Below are positions 1-6,730 of a DNA stretch of 10,944 bases, one piece after another. Within the stretch, counting starts at the first letter, position 1; the number at the start of each line of letters is the position of its first letter. The DNA comes from Goniomonas avonlea (Eukaryota; Cryptophyceae; Goniomonadida; Goniomonadaceae). The stretch lies in NCBI GenBank assembly GCA_003573635.1, contig QUTJ01031335.1:1-10944 (forward strand). The letters run 5' to 3'. Below the pieces are notes generated by a model. It made no database searches, was not told where the DNA came from, and saw nothing but the letters and a program-made list of their open reading frames with translations. Position numbers and translations under genes: made by a program.

Positions 1-1185
1 CGACGTCGGCCGCAGTGGCACCGCCCTCCGCCCCGCCCTCGGGGTCCGGGAAGAGATGGTACAGGCGGTGCGCGACGCCCTGCCGGACCAGGGCGGGGTA
101 CCACAGCTTGGGCGAGTGCCGAGCAACATGGTGCACAATGTGCAGCACAGACCTCAGTTGTCTGTGCGACACGCGTCAGTTGTGCAATACGCCTCATTTC
201 CCTCCGTTCAACAACGGAGATGAGAACCCAGAAGAAAACAGGGATGTGTCCTTGCACTCCTCTCTCTTCTTCCCTTGAGTGCACTTCTCGCTCTTCGTGT
301 GTGTACGAGTTCATTGTGTGTACTGGGATAACGAGTGTGCGCGAGAGCGAGTGCTCGTGAGTGTACGAGTGTACGACCGTGACAAGAGTTCCGCTGCGAT
401 AACGTCACACAATTCGCCCAACAATGCGATGACAGTCATGGCAAACGGGCAGATGGCAGTCACGACAATGGAGCATACAGCAGTGCAGGAATGCCAATGG
501 AGAGAAGCCAGTGGCATCAATGACAGCGGAGTACAACGCGAGAGCAGTACAATTATCCAACCTGGGATTCATCTCGGTGTGGACAAGTCGAGCGAGAAGC
601 GACGGCGCATCCTCCAGCAGCTGCGCCGGCGGGTCAAGGAGGATGGTCAAGGACTGTTTCGCAGGTCGCTGGAGTCACTAGGTGTTCATGCGGACGTGAC
701 TTGGCTTGCTGGGGTGTGTCAGCACAAGGGACGCAATGCAGCGGAACATGCATGTGGAAGTGACTTGCTTGCCAGCCAAAAGTGCCGAGAACAGAAATGG
801 GGGTGCAAGGCACCTGTTTGGCCTCAAAGAGCAACGGTGCCGGCGCAGCACACATGAGCTTGGCGAGAACTTCAAGACATGCCGTTCGCTCCTGCGATTA
901 TTTGAGGTGAGTGTGTGTGTGTGCGTGCGTGTGAGAGAGACATGGGGGGGAAAGAAAAAGATGATTGGGAGGGACACCCCTGGCCCGCAGACGACACCCC
1001 TGGCCAGTAGAAGGAGCACAAAGAGGGCAAGAGACAGCGAAACACAGGAGCACACTGGCTCAGCACACCTCTGGGCCGCCTGCAGCGGAGAAGGAGCGCA
1101 CGAGAGCCGGCCCGCAGCGTGCAAGCAAGGCCACCGCCAAATCCGCATGCGCAACAAGGGTGTGCGTTTTCCCGTCCTTGCCTTT
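1..1185 (-). other. Second helical (ARM-like) region of the HECTD1-like protein, partial
   Basis: Exons 17-21, residues about 669-815. The helices read ADLAVALLARCGPALVRSF, RTACLEVLAKLMCAAPAPLL, SLTILLDPPAQLLEDAPSLL, MRRIAQLTRVAQTTE and LWYPALVRQGVAHRLYHLF. The order and hydrophobic pattern resemble the helical segment after the ankyrin repeats in HECTD1 (there L-x-ALIRKM, PTILVEI, FLDQLARLGV). The exons are joined by introns of 177, 160, 360 and 46 nt. The acceptor at 202 (the G of an AACGGAG context) is weak and was chosen because it keeps phase and continues the helix. Between the WWE and this region, exons 15-16 (1461-1236) encode a low-complexity Ala/Gly/Asp linker. The frame is still open at base 1. 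Confidence 0.65.
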
Positions 1186-4100
1186 CTGCAAGGAAAATCT
1201 GAGTCGGCCAAGGGATGCGCAACGAGGATCAGCACCTTCGGGTGCGCCGCTTCCTCCTTCTCGCCAGTACCAGTCCCACTCCCATCGCCATCGCCATCAA
1301 CAGCGCCACCACTGCCACCCTCAACAACAGCAGCCGCAGACACAAGGGCTGGGTCCACGACAGCGGGCCCCTGCCAAGTGTCAGCGATGGTGTGATTTGC
1401 GTCAGACCACGCACCGTACTGGCAACTTCCGGCGTGGGCTGCGCGGCCGCTGTGCGTCGTACTGCAAAACGCACTTCAGCTTCAGCCCAGCATTTACAAA
1501 CAGCGAAGAAACAAGCTGGCGACATCGCAACAAAAATCGGACACACCGAAATTGAGAACACGCCGGGCAGCCTTGGTCTTTGTGTTGATCTGCAGGCAAG
1601 TGTGAGGGCTGGGCCGACAGTCCCACAGCACACTGACAGCACAGCCGCACCTGTTGCATGCTCGTCGTTTGGAGTCCTTCGATTCTGTAACTCCATCTGT
1701 CACGAGAGAAGGTCTCTGAGCTTTGTCCTCCTTCCACAGCCCGAAGAATCACAGCGTTTGTTGTCGCGTCGTACGGTTCAAAGTCGCTGTTCAATCAATG
1801 TCATGCTCAGGTTAGAGGGTGTGTGATCGCCATGCGTAATAATACCCACCAGGGCACCAATACCACCATGCAAACACTGAAGCACCAACAACAGCAATTT
1901 TCACGCAGCAAGAACATCAGCATAACAACGACTGCGATGGAGCAATAACACATCCGTCAAAAAACATCCCTCAGCAACACCCATCACAAAGCAATAACAT
2001 CTGTTAGGAAAATTTATCACAGACAGCAACAACATTCGTCAGCAACCCATCACAAAGCAATAACATCTGTCAGCAACACCACACATCACACAGTAACAAC
2101 ACAGTCAGCAACACTGTGGTCACAGCAGCAACGTCACGAAACAACATCAATTTTGCCACGCAGCAGCATCCGTCACATGCAGCAGGAACAGTCGTTGGTG
2201 GACAAGCACACCCGTCATCGCTCTCCCAAAAGAACTGGCGAGTGGGCAGTGTGCCTTCCTGGGCCGCCGTCATCAGAGCCAGGATCTGCGCCCTCTTCCG
2301 CACATTCGTCGACCGTCTTGCATAGTCCATCGGGGTCTTGCCTTTGTGATCTTGGGCTGCGAGCGAGCCCCCAGCACTGAAGCTTGCATGAGACAACCGT
2401 GCGCGCTAAGACAACCGGGGACAATTGCTAATACTTTCACACCATGTGCCCCACGGGGTGGAGATTTGATTTGGATAGCCTGACTCTCGTCTGCCACGAT
2501 AGCTCGGGATAACCTTGCTCGATCAATTCTTTGGAGAGATCACGATCCCTCACAGAGAATGAACTAATTTCACTTTGTACACGCGCAAACGGATTGATGG
2601 TGGGAAAGTATCGAAAAAGAACATCATTCGCAGCAACGACGCAGGGCTGTCCACGACGCCAGATATCTCAGCCACGCACGTGGCACACACACACAATGAC
2701 GCGCAAAAAATTACACAGTTGGGTAACGTACCACAGCAACAGCTGAACCATGCCCGGTCTGTTAAAATTGACTGCGTAGTGAAGTGGCGACTTGTTACGA
2801 GCGCACACATGATTTACGTTGGCCCCCGCCTGTCCTCTGATCAGTAAGAAACAGAGAGTGATCAGACACCAACCTGCAGCAACATGATTGCTTTCTCAAA
2901 AGCATTCCCTTTGACACGGACCCCAGCAGCGGTCCAGCATAAGCCCGACTGCCGCTCGTCGTCGACTTCATCCACGTCACACCCTGCGACATTCGTGTCA
3001 CGGTGTCTGCTGGAGCTCACGAGTCTGGACGGAACTGCACGTCGGTGTCTGCTTGAGCTCACGTGTCCTGGATCACACGTCTGTACGGAACTGCACGTCG
3101 GTGTCTGCTTGAGCTCACGTGTCCTGGATTGCACGTCTGTACGGAACTGCACGTCGGTGTCTGCTTGAGCTCACGTGTCCCGGATCACACGTCTGTACGG
3201 AGCTGCACGTCGGTGTCTGCTTGAGCTCACGTGTCCGGATCACACGTCTGTACGGAGCTGCACGTTGGTGTCTGCTTGAGCTCACGTGGACCGGATCACA
3301 CGTCTGCATCTGTACGGAACTCGCACGTCGGTGCCTGCTTGAGCTGGATCATACGTCTGCATCTGTCGCACCAGGTCTGCGGTAAATGGCAGGTATTGGT
3401 CTGCCAGAAATCACGTGTCACGGATCACACCTCTGTGCGATTCCTAGCAAGCACACGAATGAACTGGTTGATTGCGCAAGATTTAAAACAGGCGGATCAA
3501 TGGACGATCAACAGGTACATGCATGGGATCCAATGCCAGCAATGCGTGAGCGCATCCATATGCTGCATCTGGAGTCTGTTTGTTGTTGAGCAATTGCAAG
3601 TTGACACACCACCAGCAAGCATCGTCTGCAAGGCGTCGACTGATCCTTGCAACGCCACATCAACAGTGCGATGCCCCTTGGCACTCCCGCTGCTGTAAAT
3701 TGGGTCGGTACAAATAAAACTCTTGAGTCTGGGCTGGCGCCACACCTGCCCTCTGCTTTCTTCGTCTCCAACACCGCGATCGCTGATTTAACGCGACCTT
3801 TGACAGCCGGAGCAAGAGAGGGCACGGGCGACCGGGACACGGGTGTGGGTGTGCTCGCGGGCGGTAACCAATCCCGTGGCACAGTCCAAACGGGGCCTGA
3901 TTTCTGTTTGGTCTCGTCAGCCTGAGGAGTTGTTTGAGCACACGTACTCGCTGTTTGCCTTGCCCGGGACGGGGATCAGACCCAGCACCGTGGAATGCCA
4001 CCATTGCCAAGGACTCCACCAATTTCAGAGTGTGCGAAAACTTGCGGGCAGCCAACCCTGGAGGGGCACGTGTTTCGTTTGGAAGCACCGTGCGCATATG

Positions 4101-5256
4101 ACCCACCTTCGGGGTCCGCGGAACCGCTCCCAACTATCTCAGGTGTGTCACTGGGGTTCATGCCCAGAGCTTGTTCGATCGCTGCGAGCTGCGGACATGT
4201 GAGCTTCCGCACAATGTTCTACAATCCACACCAGGCGATCCATAGATTGTCGCAGCACCGAGTCAGAAGACAGACACGCACGCGCAACAAGTTCAACAGT
4301 GCGCTGATAAGCCTCGACGCTGCGTGCTGGACTCTGTCCACCCTCGGCCAACAGTTCGCAGAGGCGCGCCATCGACTCCGCATTGACGGCGCTCCTGCGG
4401 GTAGCGCCATGCTACCAGGCGTGTGAGGGAGGCGGCAGCACCAGCACCCCGCACGAGTCACACACCTTTTGCTCCCCGACGATCACAGCGCGACAGGCGC
4501 AGTCCAAAGCAAGCCCAAGCACTGTATCATCTGCACTAGAGAGCAACGGAACCATGGTCTCAATAGTTTGGCCAGTGTAGTCTCCCTTGACGGCAGGGCT
4601 CTTCAGACACACAGAAGCAATACGAAGTGCGGAGACCAAGATCGTTTTGTGGAAAAAATCCGCAGACTTCCTGATAAAACTCAAGATCGCGGGCAAGCAC
4701 CCGCCCTCCACAATGCTACAGAACTGTCAGCCGCGGACAGAGTTAGAATGAACAAACACCTTCTTGGTGACCCCAGTCCGCGTTCGATCAGCCGTATCGC
4801 TGTCTCAGCAGCATCTCGGCCAGCACTGCACAAGCAGGGTCACACCCGCACACGAGCATGAAGAAAGACCTACTGAGATGGCTCGCCTTCAACCTCGAGA
4901 CAACGAAGGAGGGAAGCAACACCCTCTCCCCGCAGCAAGTGTTGCACGACGTCGGCCTGAAGCTCAATGAAATTGACGCAAACTTGCAACGCACAAGCGG
5001 CACATTCCAGACTTCGTGTTCTCACAACCTTGGCGAGCAGTGGCAGAAACTCTTTTGGTGGAAACTGGCTAAAAAGCGTTCGAACACCATCCTGGGTTTC
5101 TGCCCGTGGATCAGTGCATGTGACATTACATGAGAGCCGCAGGTTACCACAGAGTGCCAGTTGGAGACTCAAGGATTGGAGAAAATCGAGGAGTCCTCCT
5201 TCATCACCATCCTCCTCCACTGCGGTGAGGATCGCAACAAACACATCGCTCTGCAT
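1..5256 (-). CDS. HECTD1: HECTD1-like HECT-type E3 ubiquitin ligase, N-terminal part (21 exons, runs off left edge)
   Basis: Large ubiquitin ligase of the HECTD1 type; the N-terminal half would select substrates, and the catalytic HECT domain is outside the window. Proposed exons, high to low: 5256-5148, 5099-4874, 4825-4760, 4715-4466, 4411-4232, 4188-4107, 4057-3989, 3950-3746, 3692-3610, 2983-2874, 2829-2732, 2376-2212, 1786-1651, 1589-1547, 1461-1415, 1370-1236, 1185-1069, 891-814, 653-562, 201-153, 106-1. All introns are GT-AG and the reading phase is kept across all 20 junctions, giving 2446 nt, about 815 residues. Domain order is armadillo-like solenoid, ankyrin repeats, WWE, Gly/Asp linker, second helical region. 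Apart from the WWE this matches the N-terminus of animal HECTD1 as I remember it (for example FPPKEFLPLL, GGCLPAILSFIRKS, SPLHYAV, GKTPMDYA). The start is the ATG at 5256 (MQSDVF), chosen because HECTD1 begins at the same point; the frame is open further up, with another ATG at 5358. Least certain are the junctions at 3988-3951, 3745-3693, 1546-1462 and 561-202. Confidence 0.8.
202..561 (-). other. 360-nt intron with GT-rich simple sequence
   Basis: Donor GTTGGA at 561; the proposed acceptor ends at 202. The interior on the plus strand has repeated GTGTACGAGT/GTGTGTACG elements around 295-375. The plus-strand open frame at 279-857 runs through this intron and the antisense of the exons and shows no recognisable domain. 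Confidence 0.5.
1787..2211 (-). other. 425-nt intron splitting the WWE domain
   Basis: Donor GTGTGC at 2211 and acceptor TTGAACAG ending at 1787; splicing gives WESDDG|DFEPYD in frame. The interior is dominated by degenerate CAGCAAC/CATCACA/AGCAATAACATC repeats (about 1880-2150 on the plus strand). Confidence 0.7.
1880..2150. repeat. Degenerate AGCAAC/CATCACAAAGCAATAAC tandem repeats in an intron
   Basis: The clearest pair is 1968-2004 and 2037-2070, sharing the core CCATCACAAAGCAATAACAT followed by CTGT and preceded by CAGCAAC. Around them are many shorter variants of CAGCAACA and AACATC. The strand is A-rich and purine-biased, unlike the flanking exons. The repeat lies wholly in the intron that splits the WWE domain. 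Confidence 0.8.
2377..2731 (-). other. 355-nt intron in the ankyrin region
   Basis: Donor GTACGT at 2731 and acceptor GCTTCAG ending at 2377; splicing restores LLLCAGG. The interior has a short GT tract near 2681-2697 and otherwise no clear gene, repeat or ORF that fits the protein. Confidence 0.7.
2984..3609 (-). other. 626-nt intron inside the ankyrin region
   Basis: The donor after GCTGGTG (GTGTGT at 3609-3604) pairs with the acceptor GTCGCAG ending at 2984. Joining the two sides gives TMLAGGCDVDEVDD in frame, matching the ankyrin spacing of HECTD1. The intron holds a 56-bp minisatellite (3001-3381). At its 5' end, a 41-nt mini-intron (3609-3569) could be followed by an in-frame 63-nt cassette exon (3568-3506). 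Confidence 0.65.
3001..3381. repeat. 56-bp minisatellite, about 6.5 copies
   Basis: The unit begins CGGTGTCTGCTTGAGCTCAC and ends ACGGAACTGCACGT on the plus strand. Copies run 3001-3042 (42 nt, internal deletion), 3043-3098, 3099-3154, 3155-3210 (56 each), 3211-3265 (55), 3266-3328 (63, with a CATCTG insert) and a decayed copy 3329-3381. A further half-copy lies at 3411-3440. Most copies differ by one to three substitutions. The unit length is not a multiple of three and the array sits in an intron, so it is very unlikely to be coding, although short frames pass through it. Confidence 0.95.
3989..5256 (-). other. Armadillo/HEAT-like N-terminal solenoid of the HECTD1-like protein
   Basis: Exons 1-7, residues 1 to about 350, encode repeated amphipathic helices: VNFIELQADVVQHLLRGEGV, AAETAIRLIERGLGSP, GGCLPAILSFIRKSADFFHK, TMVPLLSSADDTVLGLALDC and HTLKLVESLAMVAF. 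Spacing and key positions follow the helical repeats shared by HECTD1, TRIP12 and plant UPL3, with HECTD1 closest (PP-x-x-FLP early, then GG-L-x-x-ILSFIR with a following HK). The six introns here are 48, 48, 44, 54, 43 and 49 nt, all in the short class. Such solenoids usually bind partner proteins. The segment from 3950 to 3746 (exon 8) is a Pro/Ser-rich linker before the ankyrin repeats. Confidence 0.8.
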
Positions 5257-5468
5257 GCAAATCAGCCAGTGAACGCAGCCTAAAGAAAGCTCGGACCAGA
5301 GGGTATAAACAACCTCTTGTTGGTTGTTTACACCCTCTGCTCGGGCAGTGCTCACCATCGCGAAAACAAGACGGTGCCCAGCGGCCCCAGCTTCTGTCTT
5401 GAGTCTGTCCTCGGAGCTGGTTGTCAAAGTTGACAGCCAAGGTCGCTTGTTGGTCGCAAAGCAAGAAG
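5257..5468. promoter_or_regulatory. Divergent intergenic spacer between the HECTD1-like gene and DENR
   Basis: These 212 bp separate two start codons pointing away from each other, so the spacer should hold both promoters and both 5' UTRs. A near-perfect hairpin (5298-5338) sits near its left third, with a TATAAAC inside the left arm, but no core promoter element can be assigned with confidence. The minus-strand frame of the HECTD1-like gene stays open through to 5427, so part of the spacer could be coding if an upstream ATG (5358) is used. Confidence 0.55.
5298..5338. repeat. Inverted repeat (17-bp arms, 7-nt loop) in the divergent promoter
   Basis: The left arm 5298-5314 (AGAGGGTATAAACAACC) pairs with the right arm 5322-5338 (GGTTGTTTACACCCTCT) with one mismatch, around the loop TCTTGTT. 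It lies 42 bp from the HECTD1-like ATG and 130 bp from the DENR ATG. It could be a palindromic protein-binding site or a hairpin in the 5' UTR of either transcript. Confidence 0.8.
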
Positions 5469-6264
5469 ATGGCGGATGGAGGCGATGACGATGCTAGACC
5501 GTCTCGTGCCAAGATTGTAGTGTACTGTGGCGGTTCGTCTTTGTTATTCACACGTGATGTGTCTGAGCAATTGAGCAGTGTGCGGCTTGCCACCGGAGTT
5601 TTGCAGCTTCGGTCCGGATTTTGAGGCTTGCAAACCATGGCTGGCTGCAAATTGCCCTGAGCTCTACCCTGAGCTCAGTGGCTCCGTGGGTATGCACCAG
5701 AGCGTGAGTGAATATTAGTTCTGATCGCTGGTCTCCAGCCGCAGTTACCGGCCAGCTTGCTGCTGCGAGTGTGGGGGACGGTGCCGCCGCGGCAGCAGCA
5801 GAACCGCCCAAGCCTTCAGGTGGAAAGAAGAAGAAGGTTTGTCGGAGGCCTCATTGCTTGCAACTAACACTCCCAAAGGTGGAGAATGCGGTCACTGTCT
5901 CTCGATCGCAACGCAACAAACGCAAGTTTGTGACAACGGTTTGCGGACTGGATTTGTTTGGTGCTGTGCTCTCTGGAAGCTGCCGCCTGCTCACACATTT
6001 TCAGGTGTGAAACTAGCGGAAGCTTCGAAGGTATTCTCAAAGAAATTTTCCTGTGGGTCCTCTGTTGTCAAGAACGCTGAAGGCAAGGAAGAAATTGATC
6101 TCCAAGGAGATTGCAAGGACGAGATGGTTGATCTCATCCTGGAACACCCCAAATGGAATGTGAGTGTGTTGCAGTGGGGTTTGCACTCTCTAACTCTGTT
6201 TCAGATACCCAAGGAGGTTGTGTTTTTTCTGGAGTCTGGCAAAAGAACGCTTGCGAGACCATAG
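5469..6264 (+). CDS. DENR: Density-regulated protein DENR (SUI1-domain translation factor), complete, six exons
   Basis: Exons 5469-5532, 5579-5689, 5739-5836, 5879-5960, 6005-6159 and 6205-6264 give 189 residues plus TAG (human DENR is about 198). DENR pairs with MCT-1 on the 40S subunit and acts in translation reinitiation and ribosome recycling in the cytosol. The N-terminus has YCGVCGLPPEFC then C39, giving C20, C23, C30 and C39 in the family's zinc-binding C-x2-C-x6-C-x8-C spacing. A Lys-rich stretch (K88-K91) precedes the C-terminal SUI1 domain (about 92-175): VTVSRSQRNKRKFVTTVCGL, KKFSCGSSV and EEIDLQGD. Introns are 46, 49, 42, 44 and 45 nt, with CTAAC branch-site motifs visible in two. 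Intron 3 (42 nt) and intron 5 (45 nt) have no in-frame stop, so retention would not truncate the protein. The ATG was chosen because the next codons lead straight into the family's N-terminus (RAKIVVYCG). Splicing at 5532/5579 rebuilds YCGVC exactly. Confidence 0.93.
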
Positions 6265-6318
6265 ACAGGTCCTCTAATCGATTGCAACACTCGTTTTCAT
6301 CCATACTACATACCTTTG

Positions 6319-6324
6319 AATAAA
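6319..6324 (+). terminator. Polyadenylation signal AATAAA of DENR
   Basis: A canonical AATAAA lies 55 nt after the DENR stop codon, followed by a GT-containing stretch. It implies a short 3' UTR ending near 6340. Confidence 0.6.
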
Positions 6325-6339
6325 TATCGAGGTTGAGCC

Positions 6340-6528
6340 TGCACCAGGACTTCTCAGATTCTTCTTGTTATAATCACCAGTCAGATCGAAATACTTTAAC
6401 GTTTACACTGCTGAGGGACGCTGTTACAACGTTTCGTCCAGCAACCTCAGACCCTTATTCGAATTGGTCGCCATCGACTGTCCCAGTCGTTCTTTCTCTT
6501 GCACCATCTGGGTCACACTGGTCAGTCC
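6340..6528. other. Convergent intergenic region, probably 3' UTR of the P4-ATPase gene
   Basis: Between the DENR poly(A) region and the likely end of the minus-strand P4-ATPase. I see no conserved frame, RNA gene or repeat. A plus-strand frame at 6333-6611 has no recognisable motif and overlaps the antisense of the proposed flippase tail. Confidence 0.4.
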
Positions 6529-6694
6529 CTACAAAAATGACGGAGCTCGAGAAGGAACGTACATGGACCGGGTTGGGAAAGAATAATCGTACGGCGGCCC
6601 TCCAAAGGTAGTCTCGTAATAGTGACGCAACTGGTAGGTCAGTGTTACGTGCTGTTGTACCATCGCGTGCTCATTGACTATAACGATTAACAGT

Positions 6695-6730
<36 letters not shown>

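Larger units (their letters stand above)
1547..2236 (-). other. WWE domain of the HECTD1-like protein
   Basis: The end of exon 12 (FFWESDDG), exon 13 and exon 14 together give a ~67-residue block: aromatic-W-E-x-DDG, then PYD-x-x-TN, VEGG, RWSYRIE, and the closing TTSMQQINTKT followed by ARRV. This is the WWE pattern (first W-E-x-DDG; PYD; aromatic-Y-x-I/V-x; M-x-Q-x-N-x-x-T; R-x-V). WWE domains bind poly-ADP-ribose or iso-ADP-ribose, or act as protein contacts, in some ubiquitin ligases (RNF146, HUWE1, TRIP12, Deltex) and PARPs. A 425-nt intron (2211-1787) splits the domain at the DDG|DF junction, and a 61-nt intron (1650-1590) splits it at MQQ|INTK. The 3' boundary is ambiguous: the donor may be after 1547 or after 1502, and both keep the frame. 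Confidence 0.75.
2254..3692 (-). other. Ankyrin repeat region of the HECTD1-like protein (interrupted by long introns)
   Basis: Exons 9-12 (3692-3610, 2983-2874, 2829-2732, first part of 2376-2212), residues about 396-535. Spliced, the repeats read DVALQGSVDALQTMLAGG, then DVDEVDDERQSGLCWTAA, KAIMLLQAGANVNHV, NKSPLHYAVN, MVQLLLCAGGSLAAQDHKG and KTPMDYARRS. These carry the ankyrin signatures G-x-TPL/SPLHYA, LLL-x-AGA and D-x-x-GKTP-x-D-A. The junctions rebuild consensus residues: the donor after TG at 2732 joins the acceptor before T at 2376 to give LLLCAGG, and the CAG at 2874 joins GCG at 2829 to give LLQAGANVN. Two of the three introns are long (626 and 355 nt); the third is 44 nt. Confidence 0.85.

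Noticed and set aside
15-1826. Long overlapping plus-strand open frames (279-857, 706-1395, 965-1555, 1215-1826) as a plus-strand gene
   Set aside because: No recognisable domain and low-complexity composition; the minus strand of the same region gives a phase-consistent chain of exons with WWE and helical repeats that continues the HECTD1-like protein.
2862-3309. Open frames through the 56-bp array as a repeat protein
   Set aside because: The unit length is not a multiple of three, so the frame changes at each unit; the array lies between two ankyrin exons whose splice junction is well supported.
3001-3381. CRISPR-like array
   Set aside because: The copies are directly adjacent with no unique spacers, lie within a eukaryotic intron and vary by point changes, so this is a minisatellite.
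3713-3718. AATAAA on the plus strand as a polyadenylation signal
   Set aside because: No plus-strand gene ends here; the position is intronic on the antisense of the HECTD1-like gene.
5257-5427. Start of the HECTD1-like protein at 5427 (TTG) or 5358 (ATG)
   Set aside because: TTG starts are not expected in a eukaryotic gene, and the added residues do not resemble the family; the ATG at 5256 lines up with the HECTD1 N-terminus. The 5358 ATG is not excluded.
6333-6611. Plus-strand frame of 92 codons downstream of DENR
   Set aside because: No motif, begins after the DENR poly(A) signal, and overlaps the antisense of the more protein-like flippase tail frame.
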